NCBI RefSeq assembly: GCF_037975245.1
Contig: NC_092567.1
Span: forward strand, 25,774,376 to 25,838,375
Direction of reading: 5' to 3'
Source: Apostichopus japonicus
Taxonomy: Eukaryota; Echinodermata; Holothuroidea; Aspidochirotida; Stichopodidae
DNA: 64,000 nt
The notes below the pieces were generated by a model, which saw only the letters and a program-made list of their open reading frames with translations, had not been told where the DNA came from and ran no database searches. Below, piece after piece: positions 1 through 13,237 of this stretch. The position numbers were made by a program, and so were the translations under genes. Every line of letters starts with the position of its first letter. Position 1 is the stretch's first letter.

Positions 1-500
1 AAATGTTAGTAGATCGAATGAAAAGCAAATGAAACAATTAAGTTATTAAGAGTAAACAAACGACAGATCAAATACATATACAATACGCACAAATGATTTG
101 GAATGTATTGTAAATTAGGAGGAAATGTACCTGTAATATAAAAAAAAGTCGCTCCGCGAAAAACATATCAAACGTCTTCCACGTTGTTGATGCGAATGTT
201 TAACTTGAGAAAAATATGAACAGAATAATACAGTTATATTATGAACATAGTGAGTTGAGTTTTGTTAACTGGGTACAACCGGACCCACCTGATTCAATGT
301 TAACTCCCGCACTGGCCTTACTATTCATGCTGCAGTATTTTAGCTATGTCAGTTTTCTGCATTGCCTCTATATGCTTGAGAGTGGAACCGCCGCAGATCT
401 GCAGGTAGGACATATCTGTGGTGAGGATCCTAATCCAGCACTCATCGTTGCATGAAAAAGATCGCTACTCGTTTTGCCATGTTTGCCGCACACTTTGCCG

Positions 501-1118
501 TCTATAACTGATGACCAAGCACTGTCAAATGTCTGACTTCATTAGTTTGGGATTCAAATCTCTTCTTGACCTGTTTTACATATTGTACTTAACCAAGTTA
601 TGCAATGTATCAATGTACACGTTCTCCAGACGTCTGTAGGTCAAAGGTCAAATGTCAAACACAGGGGACACAATTGCGAAACGCTATCTCACCCTCTGTC
701 ATTAATCATAACGATATCTTTAGTTGGAATGTGACATCAATTTCTATAACTGATGACCAAGCACTGTCAAATGTCTGACTTCATTAGTTTGGGGTTCAAA
801 TCTCTTCTTGACCTGTTTTACATATTGTACTTAACCAAGTTATGCAATGTATCAATGTACACGTTCTCCAGACGTCTGTAGGTCAAAGGTCAAATGTTAA
901 ACACAGGGGACACAATTGTGAAACGCTATCTCACCCTCTGTCATTAATCATAACGATATCTTTAGTTGGAATGTGACATCAATTTCAAAAGCTTCGTTTC
1001 GCTTCGGATGGGTGTATGTGTGTGCGTGTGCGTCAAAGTGTTCCATACGCTGCTCGTGCGTGAAAGGTCAAAGGTCAAGTATAGGAGACGCAGTAGTGAA
1101 ACGCTAATGCATACGCTG
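501..1118 (-). pseudogene. Decayed tandem copies of the sulfotransferase last exon
   Basis: Two nearly identical 242-bp direct repeats (501-742 and 743-984) and a more diverged third partial copy (about 985-1118) lie directly beyond the stop codon of the sulfotransferase. Read on the minus strand they match the C-terminal part of that gene's last exon. The third copy still reads YLTFDLSRTSS where the gene has YLTFDPYTPEQ, and the 242-bp copies keep LTFD plus a YIA after an in-frame stop. Stops and extra bases show they are not coding. Copies 1 and 2 differ at only a few positions, so that step is recent, while the split from the functional exon is old. Confidence 0.75.
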
Positions 1119-4100
1119 TCATTCATAATGGTATCTATATTTTGGAAGGGGACGTCCATTACGAGCTACTAAAACTTCGTTCACTTCTGCAATGTATGCA
1201 TCTAAATGTGCACGCTGTTCGGGCGTGTATGGGTCAAAGGTCAAATAAGTATGATTTAAATCTGGAGGGTATAATTGTAAAGAGCACCTTATTCGATCTA
1301 TTTTGATTGGTTGCTTTAGAAACTGCAACATTCTTGATAATTCATACATCGGATTTTGCTCAAGGTCTTCGTAGAATACAACCAACAGCCGTTTACAATG
1401 TTTTATCCAATTTAGATTCGTTTCTCTCCAGAATCCGGACTGGTTGGGGAAGTAGCCATTTTTCCATCGTGCTATAAAAGAGAAAGAACACATCCAATCA
1501 GATGTGTGTACTGTCGTTTTATTTGATTATACTCGTTATATACTTTTTTATTAATAAAACCCTTGCTAATAAGAGGGCAATGCTCTCTCAATTGTATAAC
1601 ACTACGGTAGAAAATATATGATGATAAATAGTTATGAAAACTGTTTAGCTAAATATGGTGATTACGAAGTGGTCAATATGAGAATGAAGTAAGAATTTAG
1701 GAACAACTTTAAACTAGTCATTCATTGTTGATTTGTCCTTCTATTTTTTTATACCACATTTAAGTTTTGAAATATATCACCTTACTCCTTTCATCGGTCC
1801 CAGCTCTTCCCTGGAAAGCAAAGTCACCAAATCAAATAACCTAAGATTAAGGTATTTTATACGGTGTTTTGTAATGTGTCCAAAGTTCTATACTTACGCT
1901 CTGCTAGAATAGCCTTGGCGGTGTCCTCTTTGGTACGATTTCCATCGAAAACAAGCTCTCGGAAGAATTCTGACACTAAAGAGAAATATGGATTCCGAAG
2001 TAGAAGAATAGCGCCATCAGTAAAGAGTTCAACGTGTTCTTTGGAGTACATATGGGTTTTAACACAGACGCCTGTCCTGTGACGGAAGTCTTCAGTGCCA
2101 GCCCTGAAAGCTGAGGGTTCAAAAAGGAATCATGGAAAATAAATAAATAAACAAACAAATAAATCATATATTTCATATCTGTTTAACAATTTTTCCGAAC
2201 CTGCCAAGTGTAATTCACTTGAAGATTGCACTAGTGATCAAACCAGGACACCAAGTGTAGAAAGCTCATGGGACTTATGAATGAATTTGATGCGATTCTT
2301 AATATAACTTATAGCCCAAACTCTTTCTTAAATTAATATTAGACGATTTAATTTAGACACTCAATTTTCCTTTCTTGGTCTATAACATATCAAGATAAAA
2401 AAAACTGCCTGAGGTCAATCTTTAATTTTATGTAAATAAGTCATTTAGTACATCTCACATTAGTTAACCTAATGTCATTTGACTTATTGTCATGCTATTG
2501 GTCATGCTAATGAGCTACATTGTTAAGAAGTCTAAATATTCATTGGTCATGCTAATGAGCTACATTGTTAAGAAGTCTGAATATTCATTGACCATGCTAA
2601 TGAGCTACATTGTTAAGAAGTCTGAATATTCATTGTCATGCTAATGAGCTACATTGTTAAGAAATCTGAATATAGTGTCGAAAAAAATTATAAATCAAGT
2701 CAAACTCTGTTGGAAAGTTTTTTCATCAACATTACGTGATTGTTGAAATAAAAGTAAAAGGAATCCATATGATTCTTGTTAGCCTGAGTTGCACCGTAAA
2801 ATGATAAAACAAGGACGAGCTTGCTGCACCAATATCAGAACATTCGGTCACATTCAGTTTATTCCTTGCCTAAACTGCTTTAGAGTAAACCATTGTAACA
2901 TACTTCTCTTATTAAAATCGTATTTTTGTTCTGTCTCCCAGTAAACACTTCCGGTTGAAACTTTGGATGCTACTTGAAGTAACAGCCGTGTCCACGTGTT
3001 TCCAGATCGAGGGAAGCTAGCTAAGGCTACCAGTGCCATGCTGCCTTGCGGGGCCACCTCGATATCTTCTAACATACTTGGACAAATCGTTGGATCTGTT
3101 GAAAACAAAGTTTAAGCGATAGTGAATATTTTAAGCGTTGTATACGGGCGTTGTATTTCACCACAAATGCGAAATACCATTTATATTGTATATACACTCA
3201 CTAGAAATTTAATATGTAAAAAGCATGCCACAGCATATTAAGCCAAGAATCCCACTTAAAAGATCTACCCCTGAAAACCTAACCCCCTAAAAGAACCTTA
3301 CCCCCTTAAAGGACCAACCCCCCTAAGGGGCATACTCACTAATGGACCTACCCCTAAAGGACCTACCCCAAAGGACCTACCCTCTAAAGGGCCTACCCCC
3401 TAAAGGACCTACCTCCTAACGGACCTACCCCCTAAAGGACCAACCCCTTAAATTACCTACCCCCTAAAGGACCATCTGGTACAACGACGACAGCATTTTC
3501 GACATCAGGCATCGTAAAATCTTCTTGAATATCCGCTTAGAAAAGATGAGAGAGTGAAAAGAATAATATATTATGAACATGTTTTGATAGGTATAACAAG
3601 ACTTACGTTCACTAAATCCATGGCAGTTACATTGTCCGTCCCCAACAAAATGATTGAACACCGGTTCAGACCATTATGAAATATTAAGAAATTTCGCCTG
3701 TACAATGATAATATTTGAACAGAGTCTCCAATAGCGTTTGTATTGTTGTGGTATACACTCGAAATTAGTATGCGATAAAAAAAATTAGTATTAGCATACA
3801 GTTTATTAACAGAAATGAACCAAAGGGAATGCTCACAAAGAGAGGAATGAACGTCTATTTAAAGATTGGCTGACGTAAAACAAAAACAACATTGAAAACA
3901 GAAATGAAACGAGTAAACACTCTTATCCAATCCCTTACCTCGCCAACGCCAACCCTCCCTCAACCACGGTAACGCCAAAACCCTAATAACTTCAACCCTC
4001 CCCCAACCACGGGAACGCCAACCATCCCTCAACCCTCCCTCAACCACGGTAACGCCAACACTAATACCTCCAACCATCCCTCAACCACGAGAACGCCAAC

Positions 4101-5255
4101 CATCTCTCAAACACGGGAACGCCAACACCCTAAGAACTCAAACCATCCTTCAACCACGGGAACGCCAACCCTCCCTCAATCACGGTAACGCCAACACTAA
4201 GACCTCCAACCCTCCCTTAACCACGAGAACGCCAAACATCCCTCAACCACGGGAACGCCAACACCCTAAGAACTCAAACCATCCCTCAACCACGAGAACG
4301 CCAAACATCCCTCAACGACGGTAACGCCAACACCAAGGGCGTAGGAACCGGGGGGCTGGGGGCGCCAGCCCCCCCCCCCGGTGAAAAATATGGAGGGCGG
4401 AAGTATCATTCCGCCCCCCGCTTCGCAAGTCAGAAAACCCCTTTTTCATTTCCAAATGAAAAAAAAAATCTCATTTGGAGCACCAAATTGCATCTAAGGC
4501 CAGGTGAAAATGCAAAATTATATACAAAATGGAATGGGTGAGTTGAAGTGTGCTATATTGCACCAAATTGCATCTGAGGCCACCTGGAAATGCAAAAAAA
4601 ATCCAAAGGGGAGGGGGACATCCCCTCCCCTTAAACCCCTCCCCCAGGCCGGTCATCAGTCTTCAGCCCCCCCCCACTCAAAAGTACCTTCCTACGCCAC
4701 TGGCCAACACTAAGACCTCCAACCATCCCCCAACCACGAGAACGCCAACCCTCCCTCAGCCACGGGAACGCCAACCCTCTCCCAACCACGGGGACGCCAA
4801 CCCTCCCTCAACCACGGGAACGTCAAGCTTTACTCGTACCCATCACACAAACACACGCACACACTCATAAGTAATGTTCAGGTTTTCACGGGCCTCTGTA
4901 TTTTTTAGACACTCAGCAGTACATTACATACTTCGAATTTAAAACCAGAAGCGTGAATGTGTTCGTTGCCATGCCTACCTGTTTGAATATGGGGCGCTTC
5001 ATCAATTTGTTGTCTCATCTCTACCTGGCGTTCGTCGTCTGCTACATGCTGAACAAGGTCGGTCTCGTCGATTGTTTCCAGAGGTTTATCTATTTGGGAG
5101 CTAGTGACGAAGTAGAGTAGAGCAACTGATAGGAGAGTTAACATGATCTGCACAGGACGCCGCCATCGTCGGGAAACGTCAAAACACAATTCCATGTTGA
5201 AATTTTGTTTACGATTATTTTCTGATGTCATCACACTCTGTTCTGTTGTTACCAT
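1119..5255 (-). CDS. Type II membrane sulfotransferase (P-loop, WSCD-like catalytic domain)
   Basis: Predicted Golgi enzyme moving sulfate from PAPS to a glycan or other acceptor. Exons on the minus strand: 5255-4979, 3095-2904, 2110-1898 and 1471-1119. All junctions are GT-AG and phase 1, giving 344 residues. Residues 35-53 are a signal anchor after a basic stretch (RRWRRP). The 5'-phosphosulfate loop ASFPRSGNTWTR is at about 118-129, VKTH at about 173-176, and the 3'-phosphate motif RNP with its Ser eight residues on is at 195-203. The motifs resemble the sulfotransferase domain of the WSCD1/2 family (established knowledge), but I see no WSC domains. An extra 75-nt phase-1 exon could lie at 3535-3461; it reads IQEDFTMPDVENAVVVVPDG and ends in GTAGGT, but sits in a minisatellite, so it is uncertain. 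The start is the first of three in-frame Met codons in exon 1. The acceptor substrate is unknown. Confidence 0.85.
2501..2680. repeat. Short tandem repeat, about 45 bp x 4
   Basis: Four head-to-tail units starting with CATGCTAATGAGCTACATTG at about 45-bp steps, in the intron between sulfotransferase exons 2 and 3. No coding potential. Confidence 0.85.
3265..3475. repeat. C-rich minisatellite (CCCCCTAAAGGACCTAC-type)
   Basis: About a dozen imperfect 14-18 bp units in the first sulfotransferase intron. The right edge abuts the uncertain extra exon proposed at 3461-3535. Confidence 0.8.
3935..4830. repeat. Minisatellite of about 27 bp, interrupted by a MITE
   Basis: Units of the type CCCTCCCTCAACCACGGGAA followed by CGCCAAC repeat irregularly from 3935 to 4333 and resume from 4703 to about 4830. 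The break is a transposon insertion whose target duplication is itself part of the repeat unit. The tract lies in the first sulfotransferase intron. Confidence 0.85.
4334..4702 (-). mobile_element. hAT-like MITE, family A, with 8-bp target duplication
   Basis: A 369-bp non-coding element with imperfect terminal inverted repeats: CAAGGGCGTAGGAA at the left and the complement of CAGTGGCGTAGGAA at the right. It is flanked by a perfect 8-bp duplication GCCAACAC (4326-4333 and 4703-4710). A second copy lies at 55809-56181 in the opposite orientation. Eight-base duplications and CAG-type ends fit the hAT superfamily. It carries G/C homopolymers and no transposase. Confidence 0.9.
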
Positions 5256-6428
5256 AAAAAGTTAGCCAAATTACAATCTCTTCTTACTGTTGCAATTGTT
5301 TGGATTCATTTGTGTTGAAGACAACTGGCTCCGGAAAAGCATCGCACTGTACACATCACAAATGCAGTAAAAGCTGATTGGGTACCTGTCAAAAAAAGGA
5401 GGAAAGAATTGAGTGTAACTAGGCTGCATTTATGTACAAAACGTAATGTAACAAAGGCAAAATTGGGAATAACCAAAAAGTGAGCTATAGTTACAACTTC
5501 TGTTGTGATATGTTGAAGACTGTTGTAATACACTGAAATCGGTCCAGGTTCTATTTCATCATACGATTTTTTTTTTTTTTTAATAGCCTTTTAAACATTT
5601 GGAATTCATGAATTGAAATGGCTGGCCCACTAAGGCTAACACAAAGACCATTATGTCGGCTCTTTACAACGGCTCCACAAATGTTTCAAGGACAAATCGT
5701 GTTGAATGTTGTCCAACGATACTTTGTTGTTCATGTGCTATTAAAAAACATGTTTTGGTTAAATAATTACAAATGATGAAACAATGGCTTACCATTTACA
5801 TTAACATGTACAGCACGCACTGCACTGAGTTATTAAGCACTCAAACGCTCCCCCTTTCTTTAAACTATGGTATATCCGTTTATTAAATTCAGGCTAGAAC
5901 CACGCTTCAAGTAGATGGTTACTTTTGCTGTATTAGTTTTTCACAACTAATGCTGGAACAGAATTTATACTGCCTTAGCCACTTACATTAATGTTGTAAC
6001 ATATGCCAGTACTTACAACATTGAAAGAACCATTTTTGTATCATATATCATTGTGCATGACAATCCTATTGACTGCCTTATAACGATCGGGCGGAAGTCG
6101 TTGTCGTCTGCCAGTGTAAACATTTCTAACTGTTCATTGGATTTATATGGAGTAGAAGGGAGTTCGATTGCGGAAATGATACCAGCTATTCTCGTGCACC
6201 TTATCTTCAGAGTTTACATTATATTTCTTTGTTATCGTGTGTCTAACATTGTCAGTCCTCAAGTCTCCAAGACATAACAAGACTTAACAACATGAGTGCA
6301 CCACAATACTTGGAAAATAATATGCACATATATGACATCACGGTCACACTATACGTGTACTGAAAACAAAACGTTTACAAGTATTTCATTAAAAACAGCT
6401 GAAAACTCCGAATCAGACTTGTAGTGAG
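5256..6428. other. Upstream flank of the sulfotransferase gene; no gene seen
   Basis: This probably holds the 5' untranslated region and promoter, but no convincing TATA element or upstream exon could be picked out. About 5500-5650 shares a diverged interspersed repeat with about 26690-26880; both contain a poly-T or T-rich run followed by ACATTTGGA and TTGAA(A/G)TGGCTGG. Confidence 0.5.
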
Positions 6429-6872
6429 CATGCGCGTAGAAGCCCGATATGATTGGGAGGAGGGAGGGGGGGGGGGGGTTGTACCGATTTCCACGAAAAA
6501 TGTAACCAATATGGACGAGAATACTGGTGAGATCCGCCGCACCTTTGAAATTCGAGTTCGTTATAAGGAATGCCATCAGTAATACATATCATAACATCGT
6601 CTTGCGAACTATGTCAAAGCCCCACAACATCAATGTCAGCATAGTCGGGCAAGCTTAGAACGTTAGTCTAATTACCTGATGCTGAGTTTTTTACGGAACT
6701 ACTGACTCTCGTCAACACAAGATTATTGCAGTTTATTTCATTTTGTTTTTGCAGTGCCGGAAACAATATCAGTATATTGCCCGACTTTTGACGGAAATAT
6801 ATTTTCTTGAGGTGTGGGGGGGGGGGGGGTCGGGCTGAAGCCCGCTCCACCCACCCGCCTCTTACGTCTATG
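6429..6872 (+). mobile_element. hAT-like MITE, family B, with 8-bp target duplication
   Basis: A 444-bp element flanked by a perfect 8-bp duplication GTAGTGAG (6421-6428 and 6873-6880). The right end is the complement of CATAGACGTAAGAG; the left end (CATGCGCGTAGAAG) is diverged. Long G runs sit inside each end. It is related to the copies at 31117-31508 and 57507-57953, the latter inverted with respect to this one. Short open frames inside are fortuitous. Confidence 0.85.
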
Positions 6873-6880
6873 GTAGTGAG

Positions 6881-7784
6881 TTCTTGCTTCATATTTTTTT
6901 TAATATGATCGTTAAGGGTTGCTTAATTCAGAGTTCCTCTTGAATTGAATATAACTATATTCATAACATACTTTTTGATCTGCATTAGACAATCTTGACT
7001 TTTGGCATAACATTATAAATATGTTAACTTAATGTCGATATGGTCAAATACAATTACATGGGCCCTAGTGGATGTAGTTTGGTTAGTGACAGCCATGTGA
7101 ATACAGAGCGTGGGCGTGTTCCTTGTACCAATTAAACAGGTACATTATAACCATAATTCAAGGTTTGGTGTCGCTACGAACAGTGAACGTTGCCTAACAC
7201 AGTCAACAATCGCAATGTTTATTGTAGGCCTAAGCTGGGTGTAAACGTCATGCACTTGATATCAGCGTGACGAGTGTAGGCTAACCTATCCTATCACAGA
7301 GGTCAAGGGTAAATATGCGGCATGTGCGGTATGTATTATATTGGTATACTACATGTCATTAATCAAATTGATGGCTTTCCTGTATTTTGGACCTGATTAT
7401 TTCATTAACCTACATTATACGTTTCATTGCAGGTCAGTGGGTCTGGGGTTTTGTTTTTGTTTGGGGGGGGGGGGGTTGTGATCGATCAGTATTAACACTG
7501 AATAGGTTGTTTATTCTTCTGTCTTCCAAGGAAATCTGGCGACTGATTTGTGATGACTCTATCACGTTTAAAGCAATTTCTGTGGTTGGCGACTGGATGT
7601 TTCAAGTTCACAAGGATTTTGACAAAACTTTTACCAATATTTGCATGCAAAGTTGTATAAAATATCTAATATTAGCTTTCACAGCCAGTTTACATGAAAG
7701 GTTCCCTTACAAGCTTAATTGTAATGATAATAATGAGGATATATATAGGGCAGACATATGCACGAATAACGGTGCTCAAGGCGC
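6881..7784. other. Intergenic; no feature seen
   Basis: There is a G homopolymer at about 7466-7476 and an unsupported open frame at 7387-7905 that runs into the SINE at 7785. No protein family is recognisable. Confidence 0.4.
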
Positions 7785-8027
7785 ATCACAATATTACCCT
7801 GCATGGTCAACGATAGCCTGTCAAACATTTAGACAATCCCTACACAGGGCAGCAGCTACTGATAGTTTATCTCACAGGTCCCCATTTATACACCATAGTG
7901 GTTGAAGAGAGGCGACGGAGATAAAGTGCCTTGCCAAAGGACACAACATAATGATCTGGCCAGGACTAGCACCTGCAGGCAAGCCTTAGATCACAAGTCC
8001 ACTGCCATTACCAAATGATCACAACGC
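7785..8027 (-). mobile_element. tRNA-derived SINE, family 1 (diverged copy)
   Basis: On the minus strand the head at 8027 is tRNA-like (GTGATCATTTGGTAATGGCA as a decayed A box, then a damaged B box). It is followed by the sequence around CCTTTGGCAAGGCACTTTAT. It matches the better-preserved copy at 18570-18852. The inner edge is approximate. Confidence 0.75.
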
Positions 8028-9393
8028 ATTAATACAGTATGGTTGTTCAATGCAAGCCACAATGGCTACTATCACTACTTTAAATGTCTTCAGGTTTGCC
8101 CGACCCTAACTATGCTAGAAATTTAGATAGAATTCAACCATGCAAACAATTTCAATTTTTTTGTAATGCTACACTTTTTTTAATTAATTATTAATTAATT
8201 ATCCGAGATATGTAATTGTCTGTATATGGTTACCGTTTCTCGGTGTCTAGGATTGAATGATCAGAGCCTTTTAGCAAGATACATTTGAGAAACGTTTAGC
8301 ACTTTCTAGTGTGCTGAAAGTTGGGACCAATGCTGTCAAGTGACTGACTTTACTGTTTCGGAGTTAATAAGAAATATTAAGGTACATTTGGTTTACAAAC
8401 CGACAAAGAAACAAAACAAGCCTTCAAATTACTTTAAAGAATCATATTATGATATAACTTAACAAGAGATCTACAAAAACTAATAAATTAAACTGCCACG
8501 TACATTTCATTTACTAATACTACTACTACTATAAAAATGAAAAAAAATAAAAAAAGCATAACCAGCACTTAAACATATGCATCATGTTTTGTGAAAGTTA
8601 AATATGATAAAATATATCTACTCACGTTCAATGAAACCCCTAATGTTCGATTTCTCTTGCTGTTGCTGCCGTCAAGTTTATTTAGCGCGCAATGGATACG
8701 TTGCGTAGGTTACCACGTACCGCATACACTACTGTAGTAGGCTATGGTCGGTTTCAACCTGCAATTAACAATAAATTGAGTCCGTTGTCTGTATTATATT
8801 TCGACGTATATTATACAGCATATACAGATAACGACACCCACATTTATGCGATCAACGAAAACTGTAAAACACATTACCTGTATATACCGTGGCTCGGATC
8901 ACTTTACAATAAAAGAATATATGATTACTTCCGGTATTGTGACCTAAAGAGGTCAGGCCTACTGACAGGGTAGGTGTAATGTTGGGTGAAACTAATAAAC
9001 AGGCGTTTTAGAGCGTTTGATTGACCGGACTGACATATTTTTCATGTCGTAGAATGAAACGAGTTGGATTGATTTATTCAAAAGACGACATAGGTTAGCA
9101 ATTTGTGGGTAAAAGTGCTTGATTTCTGTGATTCGGATTTTGTTCCTTGGTTATACAAAACGTGCATAACACATGAGTTACATAGCGGTGGACGACTAGG
9201 GAAGCAGAGAAGTTACTATTGTCAGACAAAACCACGTGCTTGATTTGCACATTCTTTTACAATTATACCCTTCATTTTAGAAGTTTACAGACGTTTTGCC
9301 TGGTGAGTTATTGTGTATAGTTTATTACTTGGGGCCTAGCTGTGACATGGGATGAGGGATCTTGGATCAGGGAATGGGATAGGGACACCCAAT
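8028..9393. other. Intergenic; no gene supported
   Basis: AT-rich sequence with a short CTA repeat near 8518-8532. An open frame of 93 codons at 8692-8973 has no recognisable domain and no splice or poly(A) context, so it is not called. Confidence 0.4.
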
Positions 9394-10281
<888 letters not shown>

Positions 10282-13237
10282 TACTTTTGCTTGTCATTCA
10301 ACGCGAAAAAGCAATACCGACTTTAATTGAATCTGAGAACACACATTCCCACAAACCTAGAATACTATGTTAATATTGGTCAGAAATCAAGAACCGAAGA
10401 ATACCTTTAAAGGTTTTTAAGTATTGTATTCGTTGTACCATATTTAGCAATATCAGAAAGTTTGCGTCACTTCATACCATGGCACAAATGGTATTTTCTA
10501 CATTTGGACGTGCCGCAAAGAATCGTATACCTAAGTTGAGGTGTAACGCGGAGCTAGTAGTGTAAGAAGACATGAAAGAATATGTTAGAACTGGCTATCT
10601 TTGCTCACTGTTTAGTGCAGCAGAGACTTCATTTTTCAGGAAATGTCATATATACCTTCTCATTCAAATATCAATTAATTTATTTGTCTGGCCATTACGA
10701 TACAGCGTAAGACTAATCTGCTGGCCTCCCTTCCTTTCTGCAACAGACCGCATTTCCTGACTTCAGTAACCTGTGGCAACGGCTGGTAAGTTTAATTACC
10801 ACTGTTGATGCCATCAGCTGCATGTGTTCGTCAATAGCGCACCAGCTAAAAGGTGTATAACTCAGAAAAAACAATGAAAATATTCGGTAGCGGGTCTAAC
10901 AAACATGGCGACTGTTATGACCAAGCCATGCAGTCAGTCCCCAACGAGCGAAATAATGAGCTCAGAGTTCAGTTTCTTGTAGCCCGCCCTCAACATTTCG
11001 TCAGACGTACGAAATTTAGCGAAACTGCTTGAGCCATACCCCTCAGGTTTAAATGTTTGAATAACGCAAAAGAAGGCGTCGCTAGCCACTATGACGCGGT
11101 AAGTTGAATCTTACAACATTTATTGTTCGTAATAAAACAGTGAACATTTCTATTTTTGTCGTACTTTCTGATAAATCCCCATTGAATTTGGCCCCTTTTT
11201 TCATGGCTACAAAAAGTGCCGTTTAATTTGCCGTAAACTTTACTTCGTTACTGAGGAGAGAAACGCACATGTTTAGTAAAATTGGCTAGATTAGATTATG
11301 CTCTATTTATTGATAAAAATTCGTGATTGGAAATGCACTATAGTCTTGTCAATAATCAACGTATTACGGCTAAAGACAGCGTTGTGTAATACAGATGTTA
11401 TGACTTTGTTTTGGCTCTGTGTGTACATGTAATGATGTACATTGCTTTAGTTTGTGGGAATGCCCATGTCAAACTATAAAAAACACAACTCATAGTCATT
11501 ATATTTCTACAGCCCTGAAAGGTAGGAGCAGAAAATGCTCATCTTCTTTCAACACATTATGCAAGCTCCGAAGATGACGTGTAGCCTAGGAAAATATTAC
11601 CTCACATTAACCACGGCAAAATGCCACTATATCCATGGTAAACTGTGATACATAACCACAATTTGACTTGGACATTTTGGTCCTATGGATGCAGTATACG
11701 ACAATTTTAACATAGTACCATGCCACATTTTACCATGGTTTATCACTTTCTATTTCATCTTCACCATGGTTTTATCTCAAATTTACCCTATATGTACCAT
11801 GGCATTGCCATAGTTTTACCCTAATTAACCACGATTTTACCCTATAGCCGTACCAAAGTTTACCCTAATGGTAACATGGTTTTACCCTAATTGTACGACA
11901 GTTTTACCCTAAATTTACCAGAGTTGTATCCCAATTGCACAGCTGTTTTCCCTACTTGTCTTAATTAAAATCAGTACACCACAAATAACATTAAATTTCA
12001 CCCATTGGTGAATTTTATCATTAATCGGGCTAGTTGAAATGTAACTGATATTACTATTTATTTCATGATGTCGTATGTATATAATGGCATACTAATTTGT
12101 ATGCACCAGATTTTTTGCTGGGAGTACATATAAAAATGTTCTTATATCTTATATAGGGTGAAAATGATAAGTTTTACCGAATTATATATTAATTAGGTGT
12201 GACGTCATGAAACGTCGTGAATATTCTACAAGAAAAGAAAGTACTTTTTCTCACCCTACGGGACTGACTGTATGAAAGGGCCACAGCAATGTAAGAGTAT
12301 GGTGGCGCTACTAACATTTTGCTTTGCTTAAACTTCAACAAAACGTTACACTGCCACCTTTTGATCACCTGTTGCTCTCTGAGACATGTTGTAATTGTCT
12401 AATTGAACTCTTCGCTTGGAATTTTGAGCATGCTAATTGGTGGCGCTATTAGTATTTTTCTCAAATTGACCAATTATATTTGTAACCAATTTCCTTTTTA
12501 AAAATTGTAGTCGAAGTTTCGAGCATGGAGCTTCTCTGTTGGTTATACTTCATGCAGTGGTGGTAGACAGTTGAATTAGTTTTCAAATACGTTTCCGGTT
12601 AGTTTTCTCGAGTCAGAAGAGGGACATAAAAGTACAGCTGTTCCAGAACCCTGGGGTTAATAAACGAAGTTCACTGCGGGATCTAAAGATTACCTAAACA
12701 TATACCTAATAAGCCCTGCAAACATTTGAACAAAAGATCATGTGCTCCTATTTCTGCGAACTTGAGGTTGCCCTAATAAGGATTCCGTTAAGCTTGCAAC
12801 TGGGAGTTGCTTTTCAAACTCAATACTTTAACCTACTTCCTGCACTATCAGACTCAGCGAGGTCTGAGGACCACCTGTGGGTGTGGATTCGGGGAAAAGT
12901 AACAAACAACTCCCTGGATAATAAAGCATCGAACAGATGTAAAAGTCATAAACAATTTATCAACATCCAGGGTTTCCCCTGAGGTCATTATCAGTAGGTC
13001 ATGGGCACACACTCTCAAAACTAGACTATATCTCTTTAGCATGTGTGTAACACAAAGCTACCAACCGAGCTCGTTCCATGACTGAGCCTTACTTTACTTT
13101 CTCCAAGCAGCCAGGACACACCTTGTAACACAAGTTATCGATCCGACCTGAATGTGCAAGAGTTTCACCTCCCTGGTTTCACAGTTTTTCGGATTATTGT
13201 TGCTTGTTTTTGTTTAGTTTCATTTACCAAACTCATC
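10282..13237. other. Upstream region of the fibrinogen-related gene; degenerate repeats only
   Basis: No coding exon recognised. From about 11590 to 11960 there is a degenerate tandem pattern of TTTACCCTAATTGTAC / ACCATGGT-like units of about 30 bp. About 12300-12470 is a diverged direct repeat of sequence at about 17100-17215, on the far side of exon 1 and the 84-bp array. The promoter of the downstream gene should lie near 13100-13237 but no core element is clear. Confidence 0.5.

Noticed and set aside
3605-3665. Additional sulfotransferase exon on the minus strand ending at a GTAAGT donor
   Set aside because: A good donor is present, but I could not find an acceptor and frame that continues the protein or matches the family.
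7387-7905. 172-codon open frame
   Set aside because: It starts in low-complexity sequence with a G run and ends inside a SINE. No recognisable domain and no splice or poly(A) support.
8692-8973. 93-codon open frame upstream of the GAT repeat
   Set aside because: No family resemblance, no exon-like boundaries and no second copy; indistinguishable from chance.
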